From: [Eubacterium] saphenum
GTDB taxonomy: Bacteria; Bacillota; Clostridia; Oscillospirales; Ruminococcaceae
Assembly: GCA_004555855.1 (NCBI GenBank)
Contig: SFJQ01000035.1
Location: 1-15,784 of the forward strand
Direction: 5' to 3'
Length of the DNA stretch: 15,784 nucleotides
Shown here: positions 6,115 through 13,153 of the stretch, piece by piece
Numbering within the stretch: position 1 is the first letter of the stretch
Layout of the letters: every line of letters begins with the position of its first letter
Notes under the pieces: generated by a model
The model's database searches: none
What the model saw: the letters and a program-made list of their open reading frames with translations, nothing else
Told to the model about the DNA's origin: nothing
Made by a program: the position numbers and the translations under genes

Positions 6115-7602
6115 ATGCTTACAAACATTCCCGAGGTAAAATTGGGTATTATCGCAGTTTCGCGCGACTGCTTTGTGATTTCGCTTTCAGAAAAGCGCAG
6201 AGCGGCTGTCGCGGCAGCTTGCAAGAATATCGGAATTGACATTCACGAGTGCAAGACCACGGTTGAAAACGAAATTGATATGCTCAAAGCGGTTGACGAG
6301 GCGAAAACGGCGGGCTGCAACGCGCTGGTTGTATTTTTGGGGAACTTTGGCCCCGAAACACCCGAAACGCTTGTTGCAAAGTACTTTGACGGTCCCGTGA
6401 TGTACGCGGCAGCAGCCGAAGAATCGGGCGACAACCTTATAGGCGGACGCGGTGACGCTTACTGCGGTATGCTGAACTGCTCTTATAATCTCGGAATGCG
6501 CCACCTGAAAGCGTATATCCCGCCCTACCCTGTCGGAACAGCCGAAGATGTCGCGAAAATGATAGGCGAGTTTGTGCCGATTGCGAGAACGCTCATCGGA
6601 CTTTCCGAGCTGAAGATTATCACATTCGGTCCGCGCCCGCAGGACTTTTTCGCGTGCAACGCGCCGATAAAAGGTCTGTACGAGCTTGGCGTTGAGGTTG
6701 AGGAGAACTCGGAGCTTGATTTGCTGGTGTCGTACAAGGCGCACGCGGGTGACCCGAGAATTGCCGATATCTGCAAGGAAATGGCAGAGGAAATGGGCGA
6801 GGGGAGATATTATCCCGAGATGAACGAGCGTATGGCGCAGCTTGAACTCACGCTTCTCGACTGGGCTGAAAAGCACAAGGGCGCGCGCAAATACGTTGCC
6901 TTTGCGGACAAATGCTGGCCTGCGTTCCCCGAAGCGTTCGGCTTTGAACCGTGCTATGTGAATTCGCGTCTGGTTTCGCGCGGGATACCCGTTTCCTGCG
7001 AAGTTGACATCTACGGCGCGCTGAGCGAGTACATAGGAATGTGCATCACGGGCGACACGGTGACGCTGCTCGACATCAACAACTCCGTTCCCGCGGATTT
7101 GTACAAACAGGACATCGAGGGCAAATATCCGTACACCCTGACCGACACGTTTATGGGATTTCACTGCGGAAACACGCCGTCCTGCAAGCTCTGCGCGGAC
7201 CGTGCCGTTAAGTATCAGCTAATTCAGCACCGTCTGCTTGAACCGAAGGACTCCGAGCCTGATTTCACGCGCGGCACGCTGGAAGGCGATATCGCGGCTT
7301 CTGATATCACGTTCTACCGCCTGCAGTGCAACAGCGATGGCAAGCTTTGCGCGTACATTGCCGAGGGCGAGGTTCTCCCCGTAAAAACGCGCTCGTTCGG
7401 CGGAATAGGCGTGTTTGCAATCCCCGAGATGGGCAGATTTTACCGCCACGTTTTGATTGAAAAGCGCTATCCTCACCACGGCGCGGTTGCTTTCAGCCAT
7501 TGCGGAAACCTGATTTTCGAAGTGCTGAAAATGCTCGACATCGGCGACATCTCCTACAATCAGCCGAAGTCGCTTCCCTACCCCACCGAGCGCCCGTTTT
7601 AA
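6115..7602 (+). CDS. L-fucose/L-arabinose isomerase-like sugar isomerase
   Basis: A 495-residue protein of the FucI/AraA-like isomerase superfamily, which interconverts aldoses and ketoses with a divalent metal. Candidate metal ligands are E296 (CEVDIYGAL), D320 (TLLDINN), H350 (GFHCGN) and a C-terminal His in YPHHGAVAFSHCG (454/455). Other family-like stretches are CWPAFPEAFGFEPC and FGPRPQDF. It is not a classical XylA (TIM-barrel xylose isomerase). The start has AAAGGAG seven bases upstream and lies 12 bases after the kinase. Since the kinase looks like a xylulokinase, the natural product may be D-xylulose, from D-xylose or D-lyxose; alternatively the pair may handle D-arabinose or another pentose. 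The exact substrate cannot be read from the sequence. A two-way terminator follows. Confidence 0.72.
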   Translation: MLTNIPEVKLGIIAVSRDCFVISLSEKRRAAVAAACKNIGIDIHECKTTVENEIDMLKAVDEAKTAGCNALVVFLGNFGPETPETLVAKYFDGPVMYAAAAEESGDNLIGGRGDAYCGMLNCSYNLGMRHLKAYIPPYPVGTAEDVAKMIGEFVPIARTLIGLSELKIITFGPRPQDFFACNAPIKGLYELGVEVEENSELDLLVSYKAHAGDPRIADICKEMAEEMGEGRYYPEMNERMAQLELTLLDWAEKHKGARKYVAFADKCWPAFPEAFGFEPCYVNSRLVSRGIPVSCEVDIYGALSEYIGMCITGDTVTLLDINNSVPADLYKQDIEGKYPYTLTDTFMGFHCGNTPSCKLCADRAVKYQLIQHRLLEPKDSEPDFTRGTLEGDIAASDITFYRLQCNSDGKLCAYIAEGEVLPVKTRSFGGIGVFAIPEMGRFYRHVLIEKRYPHHGAVAFSHCGNLIFEVLKMLDIGDISYNQPKSLPYPTERPF

Positions 7603-7620
7603 TCCGTTATTTCTATCATC

Positions 7621-7661
7621 AAAAAAATCGGCAGCGCTCAAAAGGTGCTGCCGAGGTTTTT
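7621..7661. terminator. Bidirectional terminator between isomerase gene and galE
   Basis: CGGCAGC (7629-7635) pairs with GCTGCCG (7647-7653). The plus strand continues into AGGTTTTTC and the minus strand into ATTTTTTTG, so one hairpin serves both convergent genes. Confidence 0.88.
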
Positions 7662-8662
7662 CAGAAATTCTGCTTTTCATCGTAGCCGTTCGGGTGATTT
7701 TTGTGCCAATTCCACGCGCTTGCAATAATCTCGTCAAGACTGTCGTGAACGGGCTTCCAGCCGAGAAATTTCTTCGCCTTTTCGCTCGAAGCAACAAGCC
7801 TTGCGGGGTCTCCGGCGCGGCGCTCGGTTTCAACCGCGGGAATTGCGTGACCGGTAACTTTTCGCGCCGTTTCAATAACCTCTTTGACGGAATAACCGAC
7901 GCCGTTGCCGAGGTTGAAAACATCGCTTTCGCCGCCGTTTTCAAGGTATTGAACCGCAAGAATATGCGCCTGCGCTAAGTCTGTAACGTGGATATAATCG
8001 CGAATACAAGTGCCGTCGGGCGTGTCGTAATCCGTGCCGTAAATCGAGATACTCTCGCGCTTTCCGTTCGGAACCTGCAAAATCAGCGGTATCAGGTGGC
8101 TTTCGGGATTGTGCGCTTCGCCGATTTTGCCGCTCTCGTCCGCTCCGCACGCATTAAAATAACGCAGGGAAACATACCGCAGTCCGTGAGCCGCAGCAGT
8201 CCACTTGAACATCTTCTCCATCGCAAGCTTCGTTTCGCCGTAAGGGTTGGTCGGGCAAGTGCGGTCGCTCTCCAAAATCGGGATATTTTCGGGCTCTCCG
8301 TAGGTCGCGGCGGTCGATGAGAACACGATTTTTTTCACATCGTTCTTCAGCATCGCTTCCAGCAAAACTTTTGTTCCATAAAGGTTGTTATCGTAGTATT
8401 TAAGCGGGTTCGTGACGCTTTCGCCGACAAGCGAGTACGCGGCAAAGTGAATAACCGAGTCGATTTTCTCACTGTGAAAAAGGTCGTCCAGAAAATCAAA
8501 ATCGCGGATATCGCCGTGATAAAACCGCGCTCCCTCGGGAACTGCGCTTCTAAAGCCCGTCACCAAGCTGTCCGCGACAACAACATCTTTTCCCGCCCGA
8601 ACAAGCTCCAAAGCGGTGTGAGAGCCGATGTAGCCCGCTCCGCCCAAAACCAAAATGCTCAT
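7661..8662 (-). CDS. galE: UDP-glucose 4-epimerase
   Basis: A 333-residue extended short-chain dehydrogenase/reductase that interconverts UDP-galactose and UDP-glucose (Leloir pathway and supply of cell-surface sugars). It shows the NAD-binding loop GGAGYIGSH (7-15), DIRD at 51-54, IHFAAYSLVGESV, the catalytic serine/threonine region FSSTAATYGE (114-123), Y141 and K145 in NPYGETKLAMEK, and the GalE-type YFNACGA. I chose ATG 8662 because AAGGAG is eight bases upstream; an in-frame GTG nine bases earlier falls inside that site. The gene appears to be monocistronic. A galactokinase-like fragment lies just upstream in its leader. Confidence 0.95.
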   Translation of the reverse strand: MSILVLGGAGYIGSHTALELVRAGKDVVVADSLVTGFRSAVPEGARFYHGDIRDFDFLDDLFHSEKIDSVIHFAAYSLVGESVTNPLKYYDNNLYGTKVLLEAMLKNDVKKIVFSSTAATYGEPENIPILESDRTCPTNPYGETKLAMEKMFKWTAAAHGLRYVSLRYFNACGADESGKIGEAHNPESHLIPLILQVPNGKRESISIYGTDYDTPDGTCIRDYIHVTDLAQAHILAVQYLENGGESDVFNLGNGVGYSVKEVIETARKVTGHAIPAVETERRAGDPARLVASSEKAKKFLGWKPVHDSLDEIIASAWNWHKNHPNGYDEKQNF

Positions 8663-8683
8663 AAATTCCACTCCTTCGTAATT

Positions 8684-8845
8684 TCAACCCCGCCGACAGG
8701 GCGTATTCTCATCTTCAAGCACGCAGCCGTGCCGGTGGTCGGTGTGATTTCCGCCGATTTCGTTCCTCTCGGGAAACAGCTCTGTCATTCCATATAGTTC
8801 CCCGAATGCCGATAAAAACTCATCGCTTTCGCAACCCTTAAAACC
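8684..8845 (-). pseudogene. Remnant of galactokinase N-terminus upstream of galE
   Basis: A minus-strand reading frame between two stops encodes about 53 residues with the segment FLSAFGELYGMTELF followed by ERNEIGGNHTDHRHGCVL. This resembles the N-terminus of clostridial galactokinases, whose sugar-binding signature reads like GRTEIGGNHTDH. After CVL the similarity ends, and a stop follows nine codons later (8684-8686), 13 bases before the galE ribosome binding site. The rest of a galactokinase (about 350 residues) is absent. An internal ATG (8788) would give a 34-residue peptide without a clear ribosome binding site. The simplest reading is a galK-galE operon in which galK has been deleted almost completely. 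A dispersed repeat or a leader peptide are alternatives. Confidence 0.55.
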
Positions 8846-8918
8846 TCACAAATTTTCAAAAAACCTGCTTCTTTCGGGGATTTGCTGAAAGGGCGCGGTT
8901 CATTTTCCCGACAATTCT

Positions 8919-8947
8919 ATTTTAGCACATTTTTTGGCAAAATGCAA
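8919..8947 (-). promoter_or_regulatory. Putative galE promoter
   Basis: On the minus strand TTGCAT (8947-8942) and TAAAAT (8924-8919) are 17 bases apart. This lies upstream of the galactokinase remnant, as expected if it once served a galK-galE operon. Confidence 0.5.
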
Positions 8948-9032
8948 CAGCACAACATACTTTTTTCACAGCGGGAAACATCAGAGTTATCGATATGCGA
9001 AAAAGCCGCGCTCCTCGCCTACTTTTCCAAAT

Positions 9033-9066
9033 AAAAAAAGGCAGACGCTTCAAGTGTCTGCCTTTT
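9033..9066 (-). terminator. Terminator of the 2-oxoacid oxidoreductase operon
   Basis: GGCAGAC (9040-9046) pairs with GTCTGCC (9056-9062), and flanking A and T runs extend the stem. On the minus strand it ends in a run of seven T, just after the gamma-subunit stop. It may also act on the plus strand. Confidence 0.88.
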
Positions 9067-9069
9067 CTG

Positions 9070-9612
9070 TTATGAATTTACGCCGAGAGCAAGCGCTGCG
9101 GCGTTTTTCTCGATAAGAGCGGCTCGCTTTGCGGGGATAATCTTCGCGAAAGTATCGAGAAGCGTTTTCCCATCGATGCCGAAAAGCGCCTTCCCGCACT
9201 CTTTGATAGCCTTTCCGAGCAGCACGATGTTCCCCATACCGCCGAGCTTTTTCTCCTCGGCGAGCTGCGACGCGGGCAGCCAGTACACCTCGATATCCTT
9301 TCGGGTAATTTCGGTTGAAGCAAGGCTGCTGTCCACGAACACTTTCCCGCCCGATTTCACGCTGTTTATAAACTTGTCTACCGACGGGTCGTTCATCGCG
9401 ATGAGGATATCCGGCTCGGTTACAAGCGGCGAGCCTATCGGTTCATCGGACAGGCACACCGAGCAGTTTGCCGTACCTCCGCGCATTTCCGGACCGTAGC
9501 TCGGCAGCCACGAAATCTCCACGTCCTTCATCATCGCGCTGTACGCGAGGCACTTCCCCGCAAAAAGCGCACCTTGTCCGCCGAAGCCCGAAATTATGAT
9601 TTCTGTCAACAT
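9070..9612 (-). CDS. 2-oxoacid:ferredoxin oxidoreductase, gamma subunit
   Basis: A 180-residue gamma subunit of the pyruvate/ketoisovalerate/2-oxoglutarate:ferredoxin oxidoreductase family. It shows the family motifs ISGFGGQGALFAGKCLAY near the N-terminus, SYGPEMRGGTANC, and PDILIAMNDPSVDKF, which form the Rossmann-like domain III of these enzymes, thought to help bind CoA. ATG 9612 is preferred: AGGGG lies about eight bases upstream, whereas an in-frame GTG at 9621 directly abuts that site. The gene begins five bases after the beta-subunit stop and is the last of the operon. Confidence 0.9.
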   Translation of the reverse strand: MLTEIIISGFGGQGALFAGKCLAYSAMMKDVEISWLPSYGPEMRGGTANCSVCLSDEPIGSPLVTEPDILIAMNDPSVDKFINSVKSGGKVFVDSSLASTEITRKDIEVYWLPASQLAEEKKLGGMGNIVLLGKAIKECGKALFGIDGKTLLDTFAKIIPAKRAALIEKNAAALALGVNS

Positions 9613-9617
9613 TCCGC

Positions 9618-10379
9618 TCACCCCTCACTTTTTTCCGTCCACACCGCCGCGTCCTTGAAAACGCCGAGCGGGAAATACGGAATCATCTCGCTGCGAACAC
9701 GCTCCATTGCCTGCTCGGGCGACATACCCCAGTTTGTCGGGCAGGTTGAAAGCACCTCGACAATTGAAAATCCGCGCTTGTTTATCTGATTATCGAACGC
9801 CTTTCTGATAGCGTTTTTCGCTTCACGGATATGTGGAACGCTGTCCACGGAAACGCGCTGTGCAAGCGCCACTCCGTCCACCTGTGCCAGCATTTCGCAA
9901 ACCTTAATCGGAAACCCCTGAACAGCGGGGTCGCGCCCGTAGGGAGTAGTCTGCGTGATTTGACCGGGAATGGTTGTGGGAGCCATTTGCCCGCCGGTCA
10001 TACCGTAGATTGTGTTGTTGACGAAAATTATCGTGATATTCTCGCCGCGCGCCGCCGCGTGAACGGTTTCGCAGGTACCGATTGCGGCAAGGTCGCCGTC
10101 GCCCTGATAGGTGAAAACAACCGACTCGGGCTTTGCGCGCTTAACTCCCGTGGCAACAGCGGGCGCTCTGCCGTGGGGAGCTTCAATCATATCGCAGTTA
10201 AAATAGTCATACGCCATAACCGAACAGCCCACGGGACACACGCCGACGGTTTTCCCCTCGATTTGAAGCTCGTCGATAACCTCGGCAACCAGCCTGTGAA
10301 TAATACCGTGCGTGCAGCCGGGGCAATAGTGCGTTGCCACATCGCACAAAGCGTGAGGTTTATCAAAAACAACCGACAT
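9618..10379 (-). CDS. 2-oxoacid:ferredoxin oxidoreductase, beta subunit (thiamine diphosphate-binding)
   Basis: A 253-residue catalytic subunit. It carries YCPGCTHG (C19, C22) and VCPVGCS (C48, C52), cysteines suited to the proximal iron-sulfur cluster, and the thiamine diphosphate motif beginning GDGD (93-96) and ending in NN (121-122) before TIYGMTGGQ. Together with the alpha subunit it decarboxylates a 2-oxoacid and forms an acyl-CoA with reduced ferredoxin. ATG 10379 has AAAGGA nine bases upstream and starts one base after the alpha-subunit stop. The substrate (2-oxoglutarate or branched-chain 2-oxoacids are the usual choices for this four-subunit layout) cannot be fixed from the sequence. 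Confidence 0.92.
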   Translation of the reverse strand: MSVVFDKPHALCDVATHYCPGCTHGIIHRLVAEVIDELQIEGKTVGVCPVGCSVMAYDYFNCDMIEAPHGRAPAVATGVKRAKPESVVFTYQGDGDLAAIGTCETVHAAARGENITIIFVNNTIYGMTGGQMAPTTIPGQITQTTPYGRDPAVQGFPIKVCEMLAQVDGVALAQRVSVDSVPHIREAKNAIRKAFDNQINKRGFSIVEVLSTCPTNWGMSPEQAMERVRSEMIPYFPLGVFKDAAVWTEKSEG

Positions 10380-10380
10380 A

Positions 10381-11439
10381 TTACTTAATCCTTTCGTGAA
10401 TTTGCTCAATCTGCGCGAGGACTTCCTTGACGCTCGGGATAATTCCGCCGTGCCTGCCGAAAAACTCCACGGGCAGCCGACAGTTCAGCGCAAGCCGCAA
10501 ATCCTCGACCATCTGCCCCTTGTTCATCTCAACGGAAAGGACAACCTTTGCCTTTTCGCAAGCCTTATTGAGTTGTTCAACGGGGAACGGAAACAGCGTC
10601 TGCGGACGGAAAAGTCCCGCATTTATGCCCTTTGCACGAACGGCAGAAACGGCGGATTTTGCCACTCTCGCCGAAGCTCCGAAAGCCGCGACAACAATCT
10701 CCGCGTCCTCGCAGAAATCGGTTTCAGCCATCGCACAGGTCTGCTTGATTATCTCGTAGCGCTCAAATCGCTCATTAACGGAGCGTTCAAGGACATCGGG
10801 CTGTAAGTAGAGCGAATTTATGATATTGTGGGGGCGCTTGTTTTCGTGACCGCAGCACGCCCACGGTTTATCGGGGATTTGCACGTCAACGCTCGGGAAA
10901 ACGACAGGCTCCATCATCTGCCCGAGAAGCCCGTCCGAGAGTATCATCACGGGCATTCTGTACTTATCCGCCATATCGAACGCGAGATAAGTCATATCAA
11001 TAGTTTCCTGAACGGAAGCGGGCGCGTAGACAATCATCTGAAAATCGCCGTGACCGAGCGCCTTTGTCGCCTGAAAATAGTCCGACTGGGACGGCTGAAT
11101 ACCGCCAAGTCCCGGACCGCCGCGCTGAACGTTTACGATAACGCAAGGCAAATCGCTTGCCGCAATGTAGGACACGCCCTCGCTCTTGAGGGAAATTCCC
11201 GGCGAGGAGCTTGAAGTCATCGCGCGAACTCCCGCCGAAGCCGCTCCCAGCACCATATTTATCGCCGCGATTTCGCTCTCTGCCTGCAAAAACACGCCGC
11301 CGCGCTTTGCCATATTTTTGGCAAGATACGCGGAAATTTCGGTCTGCGGCGTTATGGGATAACCGAAGAAACACTTGCACCCCGCTCTCATAGCGGCTTC
11401 CGCGAGCGCCTCGTTACCCTTCATCAGCACTTTTTCCAT
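10381..11439 (-). CDS. 2-oxoacid:ferredoxin oxidoreductase, alpha subunit
   Basis: A 352-residue subunit with the pyrimidine-binding domain. It shows the KGNEALAEAAMRAGC start, the highly characteristic GYPITPQTEISAYLA (about 26-40), the SSSSPGISLKSEG loop, NVQRGGPGLGGIQPSQSDYF, and a C-terminal transketolase-like domain (LFRPQTLFPFP, then VEMNKGQMVEDLRLAL). In family members this subunit completes the thiamine diphosphate site and contacts the 2-oxoacid. ATG 11439 has GAGGG six bases upstream; an in-frame TTG at 11445 overlaps that spacing. It follows the ferredoxin gene by nine bases in the same operon. KorA and VorA are both plausible names, so none is assigned. Confidence 0.92.
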   Translation of the reverse strand: MEKVLMKGNEALAEAAMRAGCKCFFGYPITPQTEISAYLAKNMAKRGGVFLQAESEIAAINMVLGAASAGVRAMTSSSSPGISLKSEGVSYIAASDLPCVIVNVQRGGPGLGGIQPSQSDYFQATKALGHGDFQMIVYAPASVQETIDMTYLAFDMADKYRMPVMILSDGLLGQMMEPVVFPSVDVQIPDKPWACCGHENKRPHNIINSLYLQPDVLERSVNERFERYEIIKQTCAMAETDFCEDAEIVVAAFGASARVAKSAVSAVRAKGINAGLFRPQTLFPFPVEQLNKACEKAKVVLSVEMNKGQMVEDLRLALNCRLPVEFFGRHGGIIPSVKEVLAQIEQIHERIK

Positions 11440-11448
11440 TCTCAACCC

Positions 11449-11649
11449 TCACTTTTCAACCTTAATCGCGCAATCGGGGCAAATCATCGCGCACATCGCG
11501 CAGGAGATGCACTTTTCGTTGTCGATACAGTCCGCGGTGTAGTACCCCTTGGAATTGTGCTTGGTTTTTTGGATTTCGATAATTTTCTTCGGGCAAACGC
11601 TCGCACAAAGCGCACAGCCCTTGCACCTTTCAGAATTTATGCTAATCAT
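11449..11649 (-). CDS. 2x[4Fe-4S] ferredoxin-like delta subunit
   Basis: A 66-residue protein with two classical CxxCxxCxxxCP motifs: C9, C12, C15, C19 and C47, C50, C53, C57. Two extra cysteines (41 and 60) are present. In family members this small subunit carries electrons from the catalytic site to external ferredoxin. ATG 11649 overlaps the stop of the ATPase gene (ATGA) and has GAGGG six bases upstream, so the two genes are translationally coupled. A longer open frame (from 11676) begins inside the ATPase gene and has no site of its own. Confidence 0.93.
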   Translation of the reverse strand: MISINSERCKGCALCASVCPKKIIEIQKTKHNSKGYYTADCIDNEKCISCAMCAMICPDCAIKVEK

Positions 11650-12323
11650 ATAAGTCCCTCTGTATTTTCCTCCCACGGCAGCTTTACAAGCCGCTTTACG
11701 GGGAATTTTTCATCTGTTTGCTCATCGTTTTCCAAAACGCAGGTAAACTTAATCGGCACTCCCGAAAGCGCGCTCACTTCCTCGGCAAATTTTTCCGAAG
11801 CCGCGACGGTATCGCCTGTGGTTTCCGCACCGAGATTTGAGTTGTTGACAAGCCCCGTGCATTTCACCCGACACGCGCTCTCAATCTCGCGGAGCGTTTG
11901 GACGACATCGCTTGCCGAGCGCTCGCAAAGTCGGTACATATTAAACACATAGAGCATTTCAAGCTCATCGCCGAGCGACTTGAACAGGCTCTCGAAGCGT
12001 CCCGCGGGATAAGCGCCCGCGTCCGAGCCGCCGACATCGATTATCGTAAAATCGCTTTGTGAAACGATGTTTTCGAGGTCAAAATTCAGCACGGGAATAT
12101 CGAGATTTGTGTTCGCGTACTGCGGGAAAACTGCGTTAATTCCGCACTTCGAAAACATCTCCCCGAAATCCGCCGAACGAAAATACGGGTTCACGGTGTC
12201 CATATCGACAACGGAAACTTTTCCCTTCCGGGCAAGCAAAAGCGCCAGATTAACCGCGAGATTTGTTTTCCCGCAGCCATAGTCCCCCGTCAGCAAAATC
12301 ACCCTTTTTTGACCAAATTCCAT
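11646..12323 (-). CDS. MinD/ParA-like P-loop ATPase in the oxidoreductase operon
   Basis: A 225-residue nucleotide-binding protein. It has a Walker A motif GDYGCGKTN (13-21), a following helix LAVNLALLLARKGKV, an A'-type DMDTVNPYFRSADF stretch, and a Walker B-like FTIIDVGGSDAG (D96). The arrangement is that of the MinD/ParA/CooC group, but the Walker A lacks the early signature lysine (KGGxGKT) of that group, so full membership is uncertain. No DNA-binding partner or parS-like site is near, which argues against chromosome partition. It is the first gene of the operon, coupled by ATGA to the ferredoxin gene, so it may help assemble or load metal clusters on the oxidoreductase; that is inference. 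AAAGGA lies five bases before the ATG. Confidence 0.8.
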   Translation of the reverse strand: MEFGQKRVILLTGDYGCGKTNLAVNLALLLARKGKVSVVDMDTVNPYFRSADFGEMFSKCGINAVFPQYANTNLDIPVLNFDLENIVSQSDFTIIDVGGSDAGAYPAGRFESLFKSLGDELEMLYVFNMYRLCERSASDVVQTLREIESACRVKCTGLVNNSNLGAETTGDTVAASEKFAEEVSALSGVPIKFTCVLENDEQTDEKFPVKRLVKLPWEENTEGLI

Positions 12324-12360
12324 ATAATTCCTTTCAGCAATTCATCTAGTTTTCAAAACC

Positions 12361-12389
12361 ATTATACATTGTTTTTTCAAGTTTGTCAA
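12361..12389 (-). promoter_or_regulatory. Consensus promoter of the ATPase-oxidoreductase operon
   Basis: On the minus strand TTGACA (12389-12384) and TATAAT (12366-12361) are separated by 17 bases, a perfect sigma-A-type match, 37 bases before the ATPase start. Confidence 0.88.
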
Positions 12390-12394
12390 GGGAG

Positions 12395-12455
12395 TTATGT
12401 GAACGTTTTGTGTAAATTTTGTGAAAAGGTCTTGCGTAATGGGAAATTATGTGAT
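12395..12455 (+). repeat. Phased direct repeats TTWTGTGWA between divergent promoters
   Basis: TTATGTGAA (12395-12403), TTTTGTGTA (12406-12414) and TTTTGTGAA (12417-12425) repeat with an exact period of 11 bases, one helical turn. A fourth copy, TTATGTGAT (12447-12455), touches the -10 box of the DUF1836 promoter. The array lies between the -35 boxes of two divergent promoters and is a candidate operator. Confidence 0.5.
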
Positions 12456-12460
12456 ATAAT
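12432..12460 (+). promoter_or_regulatory. Promoter of DUF1836 gene
   Basis: TTGCGT (12432-12437) and a consensus TATAAT (12455-12460) are 17 bases apart, 31 bases before the start codon. Confidence 0.7.
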
Positions 12461-12491
12461 ACAGGCAAGACTTTATTTGAAAGGAAAAAAT

Positions 12492-13115
12492 ATGGATTAC
12501 AAGGAATATTTTGAAGCGCAGAGGAGCAGCTGTCGGCTTCCGCGATGGGAGGATTTGCCCGATATCGAGCTTTATATGGACCAAGTGATAACGCTTATGA
12601 GCAAATATTTCGGCAAATTTTCCTCAAAGGACGAAGCGCTGCTCACGCCTTCGATGATAAACAATTACGTTAAAAACAGCATAATTCCCGCGCCCGTGAA
12701 GAAAAAATATTCGCGCACGCACCTGTTCAGACTTATAATAATATGCGTGATGAAGCAGATTTTGCCAATAAACGACATCGGCGCGCTTATCGAAACGCTG
12801 CTGAAAACGCGAAGCGAAGCGGAAGTGCTGAACCTGTTCACGGAGCAGTATGAGGAGGAGTTCCTCAAAACGATGGACGTTCTCGAAAAGAACACAGAAA
12901 ATTGCGCAGGCGAGCCGAAGGAAGCCCTGCTTTCGTTTTCGGTAATGCACGCGGCGGCGATTGCGGGGGGGAGCAGATTTTACGCGGAGTTCGCGCTTGA
13001 CGAGCTGAAAAAAACGCTCGCGCCCGCCGAAGAAGCTCCCGAGGAGCAGAAAAAGACCGCGAAAAATCCAAAATCCGCCAAAACCACGAAAAAACCCCAG
13101 CCCAAAAACAGCTGA
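12492..13115 (+). CDS. DUF1836 domain protein, probable DNA-binding regulator
   Basis: A 207-residue protein with the DUF1836 domain at about 15-130. The core has LTPSMINNYVKNSIIPAPVK followed by KKYSRTHLFRL and VMKQILPINDIGALI, a layout like a MerR-type helix-turn-helix, so DNA binding is plausible. The C-terminal 35 residues are low-complexity and rich in Lys, Ala, Pro and Glu. ATG 12492 is chosen because AAAGGA lies just upstream and a promoter with TATAAT is 31 bases before it; the open frame extends further 5' to 12309, but that would cross the promoter. It is transcribed away from the oxidoreductase operon, and phased repeats lie between, so it might regulate itself and that operon. Members of this family are mostly uncharacterised. 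Confidence 0.82.
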   Translation: MDYKEYFEAQRSSCRLPRWEDLPDIELYMDQVITLMSKYFGKFSSKDEALLTPSMINNYVKNSIIPAPVKKKYSRTHLFRLIIICVMKQILPINDIGALIETLLKTRSEAEVLNLFTEQYEEEFLKTMDVLEKNTENCAGEPKEALLSFSVMHAAAIAGGSRFYAEFALDELKKTLAPAEEAPEEQKKTAKNPKSAKTTKKPQPKNS

Positions 13116-13120
13116 AACAA

Positions 13121-13153
13121 GAGCGCAAGTTTCCGTACTTGCGCTCGTTTTTT
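13121..13153. terminator. Strong terminator between DUF1836 gene and thyX
   Basis: A perfect ten-base stem, GAGCGCAAGT (13121-13130) with ACTTGCGCTC (13137-13146), followed on the plus strand by GTTTTTT. On the minus strand, where thyX ends six bases away, it is followed by the weaker TTGTTT, so it may serve both genes. Confidence 0.9.

Larger units (their letters stand above)
8663..9069. other. Gene-poor stretch upstream of galE
   Basis: These 407 bases hold the galE ribosome binding site (AAGGAG, 8676-8671 on the minus strand), the galactokinase remnant, a promoter at about 8919-8947 and the gamma-subunit terminator at 9033-9066. Between 8948 and 9032 I see nothing recognisable. The galE leader would be about 250 bases; I do not recognise a riboswitch in it. 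Confidence 0.5.

Noticed and set aside
6187..7164. 325-codon open frame on the minus strand inside the isomerase gene
   Set aside because: It lies wholly inside a well-supported plus-strand gene with family motifs, has no recognisable domain, and arises from codon bias in GC-rich third positions.
7219..7959. 246-codon minus-strand frame running from the isomerase gene into galE
   Set aside because: It crosses a strong two-way terminator and overlaps both galE in another frame and the isomerase gene.
8663..8912. galE leader considered as a riboswitch or 6S RNA
   Set aside because: I could not match it to any consensus known to me, and a galactokinase-like reading frame explains part of it.
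12309..12491. N-terminal extension of the DUF1836 frame
   Set aside because: It would cross the TTGCGT/TATAAT promoter and the phased repeats; the ATG at 12492 has a proper ribosome binding site.
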